This document shows, piece after piece, positions 53,299 to 62,584 of a stretch of DNA of 64,000 nt. The stretch spans positions 4,712,001 to 4,776,000 of the forward strand of contig NZ_CP077291.1 in NCBI RefSeq assembly GCF_019048065.1. The letters are read 5' to 3'. The translations under genes and the position numbers were made by a program. How positions within the stretch are numbered: position 1 is the stretch's first letter; each line of letters starts with the position of its first letter. The notes under the pieces were generated by a model that was given only the letters and a program-made list of their open reading frames with translations, did not search any database and had not been told where the DNA came from. Origin of the DNA: Citrobacter farmeri (GTDB lineage Bacteria > Pseudomonadota > Gammaproteobacteria > Enterobacterales > Enterobacteriaceae).

Positions 53299-54801
53299 TT
53301 AAACGTAGCGCAGGGGCAACGAGACATTGACTCGCGTACCGTGCGTGCAGGAAATCGTCAGCGAACCGCCGAGCGCCGTCACGCGCTCGCGCATCCCGGT
53401 CAGACCAAAACCGTGTTGCCCGGAGCCCGGCGGCAGCCCGCTGCCGTCGTCTTCCATCACCAGCATCAGCCGCTCGTCCTGCTGCCAGCCCTGCAGCGTC
53501 ACCGCGCTGGCGTTAGCATGTTTCACAATATTGTTCAGTCCTTCCTGGCATACGCGAAACAGCGTCACCCGTTGACTCTCACTGAGCGCCGCCTCATCAA
53601 TCCGCCAGTCGAGATGGCTGACGATGCCGCGGCTTTCCAGCTCCATTTCCCGCATCAACGAACGGATGGCCTGCTCCAGCGTCAAATCGTCCAGTTGCCG
53701 CGGACGCAGGCGTCCCAACAGGCGGCGCACGGAATCATAGACGCCCAGCGACAGCTGTTCGATAAGCTGCCCGCTCTGCTTCACGCCGCCGTTTTCCACC
53801 GCCAGCCGCTGCACAATTCCCGCCTGGGTGCGGATAGCGGTGATGGTCTGTCCGATATCGTCGTGCAACTCACGCGCCACGTCGCGGCGCACGCTCTCCT
53901 CCGTTTCCAGCAGACGCTCCGCCAGCCGGTGATTACGCGCCAGTTCGTTTTGCAGCGACTGATTCAGTTCACGCAGGCGCTGAATACCAGCGCCAAGCAA
54001 TAGCCCGGTCAGGCTTTGCGCCAGCAGGGAGAGCAGTAAATCCACGGGGTGATCGTGCCAGGTCTGGCTGGCAATCAGCGCGATAGCGTTCATCAGCGTC
54101 GCAATCAGCGCCCCCTGCCAGCCATAGTGCCAGGCGAGCGCGATAATTGGCAGCGCCAGACAGAAGGGGGTAAATCGCGAAAGCTCCGCGGGCAATCCCA
54201 ACTGAAGCCACAGGCTGACGCTGAACAGCAGCAGATACCAGATCAGGTGCCGACCGCGCCAGTTCACCGGTTGCGACACCAGCGCCGGCCCCAGCGGCAG
54301 CCAGGTGGTACTGGTCAGATAGTGCCAGAACACCAGGCAAATCGGCGCCAGCGTTAATCCGCCGGTCAGGGTCAGCAGCAGCGCATTCCACGCCTCTTCC
54401 CCCTGCCCCAGCCAGGGTAGCGACTGCAACAGCGCCGCCGCCGTTAACGCCGCTCCCTGAAGCAATAATGTCCGCCAGTCGCGCTGATGGCGATAGCGGG
54501 AAATCAGCGCCACGGGCAGCAGCGTCAGCAAGCTACCGATCATCAAAAGGGGAAAGTGCGCCAACGCCACTTCCTGTGCCAGCCAGAAGGTCAATAGCCA
54601 TTCTGCGCCCAACAAAACCGGCCAGTAGCCGCGCGGACATTGCAGCATCAGCCCCAGACGTAAACCAAACGGGAACAGCAGTACCGCCAGTTCCGGGCGC
54701 TCAACCAGATGCAGGCTGATACTCCACAGACAAAACCAGGCGGCAGAGAAGATAAAAAAACAGGCGAGGACGGTGATTAACCGCGAGAACAGAGTTTTCA
54801 T
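53299..54801 (-). CDS. uhpB: Sensor histidine kinase UhpB
   Basis: A 500-residue membrane kinase of the NarX/DegS-type (HPK7) group. The N-terminal half has about eight membrane helices (MASE1-like). The phospho-accepting His is in [21 protein letters not shown] (E. coli His313). The ATPase domain shows [14 protein letters not shown] (N box), EDDGSGLP (G1) and [16 protein letters not shown] (G2). It works with UhpC and phosphorylates UhpA. It overlaps uhpA by one base, implying coupled translation. Confidence 0.97.
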   Translation of the reverse strand: MKTLFSRLITVLACFFIFSAAWFCLWSISLHLVERPELAVLLFPFGLRLGLMLQCPRGYWPVLLGAEWLLTFWLAQEVALAHFPLLMIGSLLTLLPVALISRYRHQRDWRTLLLQGAALTAAALLQSLPWLGQGEEAWNALLLTLTGGLTLAPICLVFWHYLTSTTWLPLGPALVSQPVNWRGRHLIWYLLLFSVSLWLQLGLPAELSRFTPFCLALPIIALAWHYGWQGALIATLMNAIALIASQTWHDHPVDLLLSLLAQSLTGLLLGAGIQRLRELNQSLQNELARNHRLAERLLETEESVRRDVARELHDDIGQTITAIRTQAGIVQRLAVENGGVKQSGQLIEQLSLGVYDSVRRLLGRLRPRQLDDLTLEQAIRSLMREMELESRGIVSHLDWRIDEAALSESQRVTLFRVCQEGLNNIVKHANASAVTLQGWQQDERLMLVMEDDGSGLPPGSGQHGFGLTGMRERVTALGGSLTISCTHGTRVNVSLPLRYV

Positions 54802-55391
54802 TACCAGCCGTCAAACATGCGCCGCGCCAGCTCAACGTCATTGCTGACGCCCAGTTTTTCCATCAGGTTAGCACGATGGACGTGCACCGTTTTCGGCGAC
54901 AGTCCCAGCTCGACGGCAATCTCTTTCACCGCCATCCCCTGCGCCAGCTTTTCCGCCACCTGACGCTCGCGACGGGTCAGCGGATCCTGGCGTCCGGCCG
55001 CCAGTTTGACGGCAATTTCTGGCGTCAGATAACAGCCGCCGGTGGCCACCGTATGCACCGCCGCAATCAGTTCATCCGGGCTACAGCGTTTAGAGAGAAA
55101 ACCGCGCGCCCCGGCGTTCAATGCCTGTTCCACCAGTGCCGGGCTATCATGAACAGAGAGCATGATAGTCGCCATCCCTTTCGGCAACTGGCTCAACAGT
55201 TCCAGACCGGAGATATCCGGCATCGAAATGTCACAAATGCATACCTGAACGCCGCGTCCCGGTAATCCTGCCAGCGCTTCACGCCCCGAGCCAAACTCGG
55301 CAACAACCTGCAAATCCGCCTCCAGTCCCAGCAGTTGGGCAAAGCCGGAGCGAACGATAAGGTGGTCGTCTATAAGGGCAACGGTAATCAT
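54801..55391 (-). CDS. uhpA: Response regulator UhpA
   Basis: A 196-residue NarL/FixJ-type regulator: receiver domain (about residues 1-120) with the phospho-acceptor Asp54 (CICDISMPD), switch Lys in GFLSKRCSP, and a LuxR-type HTH ([44 protein letters not shown]). It activates uhpT. I chose the ATG at 55391, which gives the E. coli length and an AGGA 8 bases upstream; another in-frame ATG lies 9 bases earlier. Confidence 0.97.
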   Translation of the reverse strand: MITVALIDDHLIVRSGFAQLLGLEADLQVVAEFGSGREALAGLPGRGVQVCICDISMPDISGLELLSQLPKGMATIMLSVHDSPALVEQALNAGARGFLSKRCSPDELIAAVHTVATGGCYLTPEIAVKLAAGRQDPLTRRERQVAEKLAQGMAVKEIAVELGLSPKTVHVHRANLMEKLGVSNDVELARRMFDGW

Positions 55392-55412
55392 GGGGTTCAT
55401 CCTGGCAGGGTG

Positions 55413-55446
55413 AAAAAAACGCGCTTACCTTAACGATAAGCGCGTT
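55413..55446 (-). terminator. Terminator of the deo operon
   Basis: AACGCGCTTA (55418-55427) and TAAGCGCGTT (55437-55446) form a perfect 10-bp stem with a 9-base loop. On the minus strand it runs into a T7 tract. It lies 20 bases after the deoX stop and just upstream of uhpA. Confidence 0.9.
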
Positions 55447-55466
55447 GCTGTTCAAGCCTTGAGCGT

Positions 55467-56483
55467 TCAGGCGATGCCGGTGGTGACCGTAAATGTCCGG
55501 GTTTGCTGCGGTTGAACCTCAAGCAGCGTGCCGTTTCGCTGGGCGGCGAGAAATCCTTCCGGGCGGCAGGTGGCAGGCAGGGCGAATGCCGCCACCTGCT
55601 GATCGCCATTGTACAGGATCCAGCGTGTCACATAGTTGAGCTCCGAACTGGCGAAACGCGTAACAAACGTGGTGCCATCCGGGGCGATCATGCGGAATTC
55701 GGGTTTATCCGTATACCTGTCCAGTTTGTCGGCAAAGAAGACGATTTCCGGATCGTAGAAGTTGGGTTCATTAAGCGTCGCCAGTGACGCTTCGCCTTGT
55801 AATATCCGTTGATTAAACGCCAGCCATTGTTCGGTGGGTTTCACATGGGCCGGGACCGATTCACGAAGTCGCAGCGCCTCATCCGGGATATTCTGGCTGA
55901 ACGTCGCCTCCGGCACATACGCATAGTTCATGTGGCACATGTACTGCAGCGGCATCGCGACAGACGCCAGGTTCGTCACCGCCATCTGAATGTCAAACAG
56001 CGCGCTCGCTTTGCGCATTACCACCGCAGGCTGCGCCTGATAATGATGACCGAATCCCATCACATACTCGTAGCGTCCGGTCACGCGCAGACTGTCGCCG
56101 TCCAGTTCCAGCCAGGCCTCGTCCATCGCAGCACAGGCCATTTCACCGTGCAACGGGTGAGTATCTTCCGGCGACGGGCAGCCATTGGCCAGCAGTCCGG
56201 AATGGAAGGCAAAACAGCCATAGGTCGCCACCACTTCCGCAGCGGGTTTTGGCTGGCGGAACATGTTGCGCATGGTCAGGTCATGGCCGTCAAACTGTGC
56301 GTCCCAGATCATCTGCCCCATCCAGGGCAGAATCACCAGATGACCACGACTGTTCTGCACCTTCAGCCCTTCCACACCGCTGGCGTAACGAAAGGCGGTA
56401 ACCGTGAAATCGCTGTTCTCCAGTAGGGTTTGCGGATGTTCACCAAAGAGCGTCCGCCACAGCGTGATACGTGTTGTCATCAT
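55467..56483 (-). CDS. deoX: DeoX, deoxyribose mutarotase (aldose 1-epimerase-like, DUF4432)
   Basis: A 338-residue galactose-mutarotase-fold protein, corresponding to DeoX of the Salmonella deoQKPX system, which interconverts deoxyribose anomers. Features: HLVILPWMGQMIWDAQFDGHDLTM, HGEMACAAMDEAWLEL, and PLQYMCHMNYAYVPEA with conserved histidines lining the pocket. Last gene of the operon, 8 bases after deoP, with GAGGAG before the ATG. Recognition rests on context as well as fold. Confidence 0.87.
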   Translation of the reverse strand: MMTTRITLWRTLFGEHPQTLLENSDFTVTAFRYASGVEGLKVQNSRGHLVILPWMGQMIWDAQFDGHDLTMRNMFRQPKPAAEVVATYGCFAFHSGLLANGCPSPEDTHPLHGEMACAAMDEAWLELDGDSLRVTGRYEYVMGFGHHYQAQPAVVMRKASALFDIQMAVTNLASVAMPLQYMCHMNYAYVPEATFSQNIPDEALRLRESVPAHVKPTEQWLAFNQRILQGEASLATLNEPNFYDPEIVFFADKLDRYTDKPEFRMIAPDGTTFVTRFASSELNYVTRWILYNGDQQVAAFALPATCRPEGFLAAQRNGTLLEVQPQQTRTFTVTTGIA

Positions 56484-56491
56484 CGTTCTCC

Positions 56492-57805
56492 TCAGGAAGC
56501 GGTCGCTTCAGCCAGGCTGCGCACTTTGCTTTCGCGCCAGAAATAGATCCCCACGTAAACAAAGCACAGCATGGAGACGAGGAACGAGAGTTGCAGCGAG
56601 TGGAACATATCCGCCACATAACCCTGAATCGCCGGGACCACGGCGGCGCCAACGATGGCCATCACGATCACCGCGCCCGCCATTTCGGTATGTTCGTTAT
56701 CCACCGTATCCAGCGTGCCGGCATAGATGGTCGCCCAGCAGGGGCCAAACAGGACGCTCACCAACACCGCGACGTACACGGCGCTGAAGCTCGGCGCCAG
56801 CGAAACATAGGCGAGGAAAAGCGCGCCGATGACGGAGTAAAGAATCAGCACTTTTTCCGGGTTAAAACGGGTCATCAGGATGTTGGCGATAAACTTACCG
56901 ATAAAGAAGCAGGCAAAGCTGTAGACCATAAAGTTAGATGCATCGCGCTCGTTGATATCGCCCAACTCCAGCGCCAGACGAATGGTGAATGACCACACGG
57001 CCACCTGCATCCCCACATACAGAAACTGCGCCACAATGCCGCGACGGAAGCGGGCATTGCTCGCCAGATAGCGCAACGTATCCATCGCCGACGGACGTTT
57101 ATGGTTGGCGGTTTGCGCCACTTTGCAGGTCGGGAAACGGGTCAGCAGGAACAGCACCATCACCACCACCAGAACCATAATCATGTACTTATACGGCTCA
57201 AGGGTGTTTTCCAGCATCAGTACTTTAAAGTTATGGATCTGCTCGGCATTCATTCCTGCCATCTGTTTTTCCAGGCTATCGCCTTCGGAAAAGACCAGAT
57301 ATTTACCCAGCAAAATACCGGATGCCGCGCCAATCGGATAAAACGTCTGGCTGATATTCAGGCGTAAGGTGGCATAGGCTTTTGGACCGATCATTGAGCT
57401 GTAGGTGTTTGCTGCGGTTTCCAGGAAGCTCAGACCAATCGCAATGGCGAAGATCGCAGCAAGGAACATGGTGTAGGTTGCCATGTGCGAGGCCGGGAAA
57501 AAGAGCGTACAGCCAACGATATAAAGTGTCAGACCGATTAATATCGCCACTTTATAACTGGTCTTTTTAATCACCAGGGATGCCGGGATCGCAATTAAAA
57601 AATAACCGCCATAAAAGGCGCTCTGAACTAATGCCGAGGCAAAGTTGCTGAGTGAAAATACGCTTTTAAATTGCGTAATCAGAATATCATTTAATGCGGC
57701 TGCGCATCCCCATAATGGGAATAAACAGGATAACAAAATAAACTGGAACAGAGGGGTCTTATTCAGATACCCATCGGGCATCTGAATGATGTTTTTATCG
57801 TTCAT
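56492..57805 (-). CDS. deoP: DeoP, FucP-family deoxyribose permease
   Basis: A 437-residue major-facilitator proton symporter of the FucP group, with twelve helices. FHS features include LLSCLFPLWGCAAALNDILITQFK at the N-terminus, FLETAANTYSSMIGPKAYATLRLNISQTFYPIGA (about residues 134-167), and VSVLFGPCWATIYAGTLD. In Salmonella DeoP imports 2-deoxy-D-ribose. It lies between deoK and deoX on the same strand with gaps of 27 and 8 bases, as in that operon. Confidence 0.9.
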   Translation of the reverse strand: MNDKNIIQMPDGYLNKTPLFQFILLSCLFPLWGCAAALNDILITQFKSVFSLSNFASALVQSAFYGGYFLIAIPASLVIKKTSYKVAILIGLTLYIVGCTLFFPASHMATYTMFLAAIFAIAIGLSFLETAANTYSSMIGPKAYATLRLNISQTFYPIGAASGILLGKYLVFSEGDSLEKQMAGMNAEQIHNFKVLMLENTLEPYKYMIMVLVVVMVLFLLTRFPTCKVAQTANHKRPSAMDTLRYLASNARFRRGIVAQFLYVGMQVAVWSFTIRLALELGDINERDASNFMVYSFACFFIGKFIANILMTRFNPEKVLILYSVIGALFLAYVSLAPSFSAVYVAVLVSVLFGPCWATIYAGTLDTVDNEHTEMAGAVIVMAIVGAAVVPAIQGYVADMFHSLQLSFLVSMLCFVYVGIYFWRESKVRSLAEATAS

Positions 57806-57832
57806 AGTGCTACCTTTTACAGTGCAGGAGTA

Positions 57833-58753
57833 TTATTCGTTTAGGGTAAGAAATTCATTAAATTGTTCGATACTCGGATAAGAGGATTGTGTGCCTTTCC
57901 CGGTGACGCTAAAGGCAGCGAAAAGGACGGCTTTCTTCATTGCGGCTTCGACATCTCCGCTCTGAACGTAGTAATGGGCAAAGCAACCGATAAAAGCGTC
58001 GCCTGCGCCACTGGTATCAACAGCATTAACGCGAAACGCCGGGACATGCACCTCCTGATCGCGCGTCATCCATAGCGCACCTTTCTCACCCATGGTCACA
58101 ATAATATTGTTTAACCCTTTATCCACCAGGGAACGGGCGGCGGCACGAATATGGTCATACGACTCCACCGGCATACCGGTTAATATTTCCAGTTCAGTTT
58201 CATTTGGTACAAAAAAATCACATTTACAGGCATAAGACATATCTAATTCCCGTAATGCCGGCGCGGGATTTAATAATACTTCGATGCCATGCTTTTTGCC
58301 GAACTCAATGGCGTGGTAAACCGTCTCCAGTTGAACTTCCAGTTGCAGGACAATAAGCTGACATTTTTTTAAGTCTTCCGCAGCGCGATCGATATCTTCC
58401 GGGGAGAGAAACTTGTTCGCGCCTTTAATAATAAGAATGCTGTTACTGGAGTTCGCATTCACAAAAATCGGCGCCACGCCGCTACTGGTGCACGGGACCT
58501 TTTCGACATAGGTGGTATTGATGCCCCAGGATTCGAGATTGCGAATGGTGTTATCTGCAAAGATATCATCGCCGACTTTGGTCAGCATCAGCACTTTGGA
58601 GTTGAGCTTCGCCGCCGCAACGGCCTGATTCGCGCCTTTCCCACCGCAGCCGATTTTAAACGCCGGCGCTTCCAGGGTTTCGCCTTCTTTGGGCATCTGG
58701 TTGGTATAAGTGATGAGATCCACCATGTTGGAGCCAATAACCGCGATATCCAT
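57833..58753 (-). CDS. deoK: DeoK, deoxyribokinase (PfkB/ribokinase family)
   Basis: A 306-residue ribokinase-type enzyme that phosphorylates 2-deoxyribose at O5 to feed deoxyribose-phosphate aldolase. N-terminal GSNMVDLITYTNQMPKEGETLEAPAFKIGCGGKGANQAVAAAKL (substrate-binding GGKGANQ), and the catalytic DTSGAGDAFIGCFAHY near residue 250. A Met in the N-terminal GSNMVD, replacing the usual Asn/Ile, may relate to deoxyribose specificity; inference. Start 58753 has GAGAGGG upstream. First gene of the deoKPX operon. Confidence 0.92.
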   Translation of the reverse strand: MDIAVIGSNMVDLITYTNQMPKEGETLEAPAFKIGCGGKGANQAVAAAKLNSKVLMLTKVGDDIFADNTIRNLESWGINTTYVEKVPCTSSGVAPIFVNANSSNSILIIKGANKFLSPEDIDRAAEDLKKCQLIVLQLEVQLETVYHAIEFGKKHGIEVLLNPAPALRELDMSYACKCDFFVPNETELEILTGMPVESYDHIRAAARSLVDKGLNNIIVTMGEKGALWMTRDQEVHVPAFRVNAVDTSGAGDAFIGCFAHYYVQSGDVEAAMKKAVLFAAFSVTGKGTQSSYPSIEQFNEFLTLNE

Positions 58754-58784
58754 TTTACACCCTCTCAGAAACAATCACATAACA

Positions 58785-58808
58785 ATGATAATAAAATAAC
58801 ATTATCAT
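58785..58808. promoter_or_regulatory. Inverted repeat in the deoK promoter region
   Basis: ATGATAAT (58785-58792), spacer AAAATAAC, ATTATCAT (58801-58808): a 24-bp inverted repeat with perfect 8-bp arms, 32-55 bp upstream of deoK. A good candidate operator for DeoQ. TGTGA at 58827-58831 might be half of a CRP site. Confidence 0.6.
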
Positions 58809-58887
58809 GTTACTTCTGTATCATTTGTGACTACGATCGCGATTGGAAGATCATTTCTCTGTTTATTTATTGCACACCCCAGGACTC

Positions 58888-58948
58888 ACTGTTACCTAAA
58901 AACAGCATCTAAACTGTTACAATTAACTGAAATTAAACCAGTTACAAT
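58888..58948. repeat. Three GTTAC repeats at exact 25-bp spacing
   Basis: ACTGTTACC (58888-58896), ACTGTTACA (58913-58921) and CCAGTTACA (58938-58946) recur with exactly 25 bp between starts, in the 326-bp deoK-deoQ gap. They lie about 130-190 bp upstream of deoQ. The even phasing suggests bound protein on one face or cooperative regulator sites. Confidence 0.6.
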
Positions 58949-59079
58949 CAAAAAAACGCGAACAAACGCGCTTTTAATTCCCGCCAGCCAGACGTATAGT
59001 AATGCAGCAAGATGATGTTCTGAGAGACACAAAAATGTTACTCATGGAACATACGCAACATGAATCGCGGAGAAGGTGA

Positions 59080-59865
59080 ATGGAAACCAAGCAAAAAGAA
59101 CGTATTCGACGTCTGATGGAACTGTTGAAGAAGACCGATCGCATCCATCTGAAAGACGCCGCGCGGATGCTGGAAGTCTCCGTGATGACCATTCGCCGGG
59201 ATCTCAGCCAGGATGACGAGCCGCTGCCCCTGACGCTGCTCGGCGGCTATATAGTGATGGTCAGTAAACCCGCCGCGCCAGCGGGTGCTCCCTTGCTGGC
59301 CAAAAAACCCCATCATCGCGACGATCTGCCCATCGCTATCCTGGCCGCCGGTCTGGTGAGCGAAAACGATCTGATCTTTTTTGATAATGGCCCGGAGATG
59401 CCGTTGGTGATCAGTATGATCCCGGATGAGATCGCCTTTACCGGGATCTGCTACTCGCACCAGGTCTTTATCGCGCTCAATGAAAAACCCAACGCCACGG
59501 CGATCCTCTGTGGTGGAACGTATCGGGCGAAGAGCGACGCCTTTTACGATGCGAATAACCCGTCGGCGCTGGATTCCCTGAATCCGCGAAAAGTCTTTAT
59601 CTCCGCCAGCGGCGTACACGAGCACTTCGGCGTCAGTTGGTTTAACCCGGACGACCTCGCCACCAAGCGCAAAGCAATGGATCGCGGACTGCGTAAAATT
59701 TTACTGACGCGTTACGCCCTGTTCGATGAGGTCGCCCCCGCCAGCATTGGTCCGCTTTCCACCTTTGATGTCCTGATATGCGATCGTCCGCTACCGGCAG
59801 ATTATGTCGCCCACTGCCGGAACGGTTCCGTCAAGGTGATTACCCCTGATTCAGACGGCGATTAA
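59080..59865 (+). CDS. deoQ: DeoQ, DeoR-family repressor of deoKPX
   Basis: A 261-residue DeoR-type regulator. The N-terminal HTH (KERIRRLMELLKKTDRIHLKDAARMLEVSVMTIRRDLSQ) is the family signature, followed by a DeoR C-terminal sugar-phosphate-binding domain (DNGPEMPLVISMIPDE ... GVSWFNPDD ... MDRGLRKILLTRYALFDE). In Salmonella DeoQ represses deoKPX, with deoxyribose-5-phosphate-like ligands. Divergent from deoK. AGAAGGTGA precedes the ATG. It ends only one base from the end of convergent ilvN with no terminator between. Confidence 0.9.
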   Translation: METKQKERIRRLMELLKKTDRIHLKDAARMLEVSVMTIRRDLSQDDEPLPLTLLGGYIVMVSKPAAPAGAPLLAKKPHHRDDLPIAILAAGLVSENDLIFFDNGPEMPLVISMIPDEIAFTGICYSHQVFIALNEKPNATAILCGGTYRAKSDAFYDANNPSALDSLNPRKVFISASGVHEHFGVSWFNPDDLATKRKAMDRGLRKILLTRYALFDEVAPASIGPLSTFDVLICDRPLPADYVAHCRNGSVKVITPDSDGD

Positions 59866-59866
59866 G

Positions 59867-60157
59867 TTACTCAAAGAACACAGCAATTTTGTTGAACATT
59901 GTGGGGTCTGACTGATTACGCACCACTTTCACCACATCTTCCAGCTTATCGATTTGGCTGATCATCTGCTCCAGACGCTGATCGTCGTTGACCAGCAACC
60001 AGATACGGCTCTTGTCGCTGCTCTGAATCGGTAGACAGAGGATCCCCTCAACGTTAAATGCACGGCGGGCGAACAGCCCACAGACGTGGGTCATCACGCC
60101 TGGGTGGTTGCGGACGGTGAGTTCCAGAATGACGTTCTCATGTGATTGTTTCTGCAT
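59867..60157 (-). CDS. ilvN: Acetolactate synthase I small subunit IlvN
   Basis: The 96-residue regulatory subunit of acetohydroxyacid synthase I. A single ACT domain ([33 protein letters not shown]) binds valine and confers feedback inhibition on IlvB. Length equals E. coli IlvN. It follows ilvB by 3 bases, giving coupled expression of the two subunits. Convergent with deoQ. Confidence 0.97.
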   Translation of the reverse strand: MQKQSHENVILELTVRNHPGVMTHVCGLFARRAFNVEGILCLPIQSSDKSRIWLLVNDDQRLEQMISQIDKLEDVVKVVRNQSDPTMFNKIAVFFE

Positions 60158-60160
60158 GGC

Positions 60161-61855
60161 TTATTCCCCCACCATCTCAGTATTTGCCGCGCCTGGCGGT
60201 ACCATTGGATACACTTTTTCTTCCGCATCAATGCGGACATGGATCAGCGCCGGCCCCGGTTGGCTGATAATCTCCTGCAATGCGGCCTGCGGGTCAGCTT
60301 CGTTATTCAGATCGCAGGTCTGTAAACCAAACCCGGCGGCAATCTGCATAAAGTTGATTGTCCCCGGATACGTCGCAGCAAAAACACCCTGCTTGTAGAA
60401 CAGGCTCTGCTGCTGATGCACCAGCCCCAGCGCTTCGTTGTTCATCAGGATGATTTTCACATCCAACTGGTTTTCGCTGGCGGTCGCCATCTCCTGAATG
60501 TTCATCATCAGACTGCCGTCTCCAGAGAAGCACAGCACTTTCTTATCCGGGTTCGCCAGTGCCGCGCCAATCGCGGCTGGCAGACCAAATCCCATGGTGC
60601 CCAGGCCGCCAGAAGTCAGCCACTGGCGAGGACGGTTCAGCGGATAGGCCTGCGCGGCCCACATCTGATGCTGGCCCACATCGGTAGTGATAATCGCGTT
60701 ATCATCCACGCAGGCCGCTACCGCATTGATCAGGCCGTAGTGGCACAGCGGATCGCTCTCCTGTGGGATAGAGCACGGGAATTCGCGTTGCAGATCGCTG
60801 ACCAACTGCAGCCACTCCGCGCGCGGGTTCGCGTCAATATGCGGAATCAACTGGGCCAGAACCTCATCCACATCAGCCTGAATAGCGATGTGTGGCTGCT
60901 TAATTTTTCCCAGTTCCGCGCGGTCAATATCGACGTGGATAATTTTGGCATTTGGGCAGAACTGCTCGGTTTTGCCAATCGCCCGGTCATCAAAACGCGC
61001 GCCCAGCACTACCAGCAGATCCGCCTCCTGCAGGATGTAGTTGGTGCTGCGCGCACCGTGCATTCCCAGCATGCCTAACGACAGCGGGTGCGCCTTCGGT
61101 AACATCCCCAGCGCCATCAACGTCATGGTGGTTGGCAGTTGCGCCTTTTCTGCCAGCTCACGCACCCGCTGCGGCGCATTAATCACCCCGCCGCCGAGGT
61201 ACAGCACCGGGCGCTGTGCGGCGTTAATCATCGCGGCAGCGTCACGAATGCTGTCTGCACTGAATTCCGGCGGCGCCATTTTCTCTGCCGGTTCTGGCAT
61301 CTCGTCAATCTCGAGAATCGCCATCTGGATATCCTTAGGTATGTCTATCCACACTGGGCCAGGACGTCCGGACTGAGCGAGACGAAATGCGTCGCTCATC
61401 ACCTGCGGGAGTTCATCGATATGTCTGACCAGATAGTTATGTTTTGTGATGGGGATAGAGATGCCGTAGGTGTCCACTTCCTGGAAGGCGTCGGTGCCAA
61501 TCATTGAGGCAGGGACCTGTCCGGTGATACACACCATGGGGATAGAATCCAGACGCGCATCGGCGATAGCGGTCACCAGATTGGTAGCACCTGGTCCGCT
61601 ACAGGCCATACACACCGCCGGTTTACCGTCGGTTCGCGCCATACCCTGCGCAATGAACCCCGCCCCTTGTTCGTGGCGTGCCAGAATATGGCGGATTTGC
61701 GTGCTCTGACTTAAGGCATCATAGACGGGAAGAATCGATCCGCCCGGAATGCCAGTGACAATCTTGATGCCCTGACGTTCCAGAAAATGAACGATAAATT
61801 CAGCGCCCGTAAAACGCGTACGCTGGGATGTTGATGTTGTGCCCGAACTTGCCAT
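60161..61855 (-). CDS. ilvB: Acetolactate synthase I large subunit IlvB
   Basis: A 564-residue thiamine-diphosphate and FAD enzyme that condenses two pyruvates (or pyruvate and 2-ketobutyrate) in valine/isoleucine/leucine synthesis. Catalytic Glu is in ILARHEQGAGFIAQG; the ThDP motif is FSGDGSLMMNIQEMATASENQLDVKIILMNN (GDG to NN). Length is two residues longer than E. coli because of QR after TTSTS near the N-terminus. Preceded by the ivbL leader and attenuator, so regulated by valine and leucine supply. Confidence 0.98.
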   Translation of the reverse strand: MASSGTTSTSQRTRFTGAEFIVHFLERQGIKIVTGIPGGSILPVYDALSQSTQIRHILARHEQGAGFIAQGMARTDGKPAVCMACSGPGATNLVTAIADARLDSIPMVCITGQVPASMIGTDAFQEVDTYGISIPITKHNYLVRHIDELPQVMSDAFRLAQSGRPGPVWIDIPKDIQMAILEIDEMPEPAEKMAPPEFSADSIRDAAAMINAAQRPVLYLGGGVINAPQRVRELAEKAQLPTTMTLMALGMLPKAHPLSLGMLGMHGARSTNYILQEADLLVVLGARFDDRAIGKTEQFCPNAKIIHVDIDRAELGKIKQPHIAIQADVDEVLAQLIPHIDANPRAEWLQLVSDLQREFPCSIPQESDPLCHYGLINAVAACVDDNAIITTDVGQHQMWAAQAYPLNRPRQWLTSGGLGTMGFGLPAAIGAALANPDKKVLCFSGDGSLMMNIQEMATASENQLDVKIILMNNEALGLVHQQQSLFYKQGVFAATYPGTINFMQIAAGFGLQTCDLNNEADPQAALQEIISQPGPALIHVRIDAEEKVYPMVPPGAANTEMVGE

Positions 61856-61905
61856 ACTCCAGTCCTTTTGTTCTGGGCCGACGCTCCGGGCAGGTCTCTT
61901 AAACG

Positions 61906-61939
61906 AAAAACCCCGCCCGGTTTGCGCCGGCGGGGTTTT
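61906..61939 (-). terminator. ilvB attenuator terminator
   Basis: On the minus strand AACCCCGCC pairs with GGCGGGGTT around a GGCGCAAACC-type loop, followed by TTTTT. It lies between the ivbL stop and the ilvB start. Together with the valine-rich leader peptide it forms the classical attenuator that terminates when charged tRNA-Val/Leu is plentiful. Confidence 0.92.
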
Positions 61940-61962
61940 GGAATCGTGTGTTGTTCCGGACC

Positions 61963-62061
61963 CTACGGCGCATTGCCGACGACCACCACCACACGCACGA
62001 CGACCGCTGCGCTAGATGGCGCAGTTTTTAGTAGGGTCGACGTCAGCATGGAAGAGTTCAT
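61963..62061 (-). CDS. ivbL: ilvBN operon leader peptide IvbL
   Basis: A 32-residue leader: MNSSMLTSTLLKTAPSSAAV followed by VVRVVVVVGNAP. It contains eight valines in a cluster plus three leucines in an early run, and ends in GNAP as the E. coli peptide does. Ribosome stalling at the valine/leucine codons would free the downstream antiterminator. An AAGG site lies before the ATG at 62061. Too short to be found by length alone; recognised by translation of the region between the terminator and promoter. Confidence 0.95.
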   Translation of the reverse strand: MNSSMLTSTLLKTAPSSAAVVVRVVVVVGNAP

Positions 62062-62193
62062 TAGGGACCTTGTCTGTTTAATGATTAACAGGATTTATAC
62101 AAGCACAGCTTTCATAAGCTGACAACGGAAAAATTATCATCTGCGTAAAAATGCGTCGACGATCACGTTTCGCCAGGAAAAAGCGGCCAAAAC

Positions 62194-62268
62194 AAAAAAC
62201 CCCGCCGGAGCGAGGTTTTTTCAGCGTTATGCGGTTGGTTGCCGCAAAGCACACTGTGTTATGTCAAC
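62194..62268 (-). ncRNA. istR: IstR-1, antisense RNA repressing tisB
   Basis: A 75-base RNA on the minus strand whose 5' end, GTTGACATAACACAGTGTGC, and 3' terminator stem (CTCGCTCCGGCGGGG plus TTTTTT) match E. coli IstR-1 as I recall it. Its own promoter is visible: TATACT (minus strand of 62275-62280) and TTGCGT (62298-62303) with a 17-bp spacer. IstR-1 pairs with the tisB leader mRNA and blocks ribosome standby binding. The target copy of the pairing region is present at 62496-62517. A longer IstR-2 could start from a promoter near the LexA box. Confidence 0.93.
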
Positions 62269-62365
62269 AGCAAAAGTATACGCGTTCTGCGAAGAACACG
62301 CAATTTCGACACGAATTTTGACGCTTTTGAGTATGGATCAGAAGCTCGGTACTGTCCATAAATAA

Positions 62366-62395
62366 CTGTTCATTTATACAGTGTTTATCTATAAT
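62366..62395 (+). promoter_or_regulatory. LexA box and promoter of tisB
   Basis: CTGTTCATTTATACAG (62366-62381) fits the LexA consensus CTGT-N8-ACAG, and is followed by a perfect -10, TATAAT (62390-62395). LexA bound here would block the tisB promoter and, on the other strand, any istR-2 promoter. SOS induction is therefore expected. The tisB message should begin near 62402. Confidence 0.9.
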
Positions 62396-62584
62396 ATCTC
62401 AGTACGCAATGTGTTAGGTGGGGCCGCATCGTAAACCGGCGCAACAAAGTCCTGGCTGAAACGGGTGGTGCCGTCAGCGCCTTAACCCCCCGGTGAGCAC
62501 ACTGTGTTATGTCAACAAAGGTGCTGGTAACAGGCGGCGGAAAGGTACGTCAGCACCGTGCTCCTTTGCCAAAAGGAGACGCGT

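Noticed and set aside
61965..62020. A GAC/CCA-rich simple repeat suggesting a microsatellite
   Set aside because: It is the complement of the valine codon cluster of ivbL, explained by attenuation.
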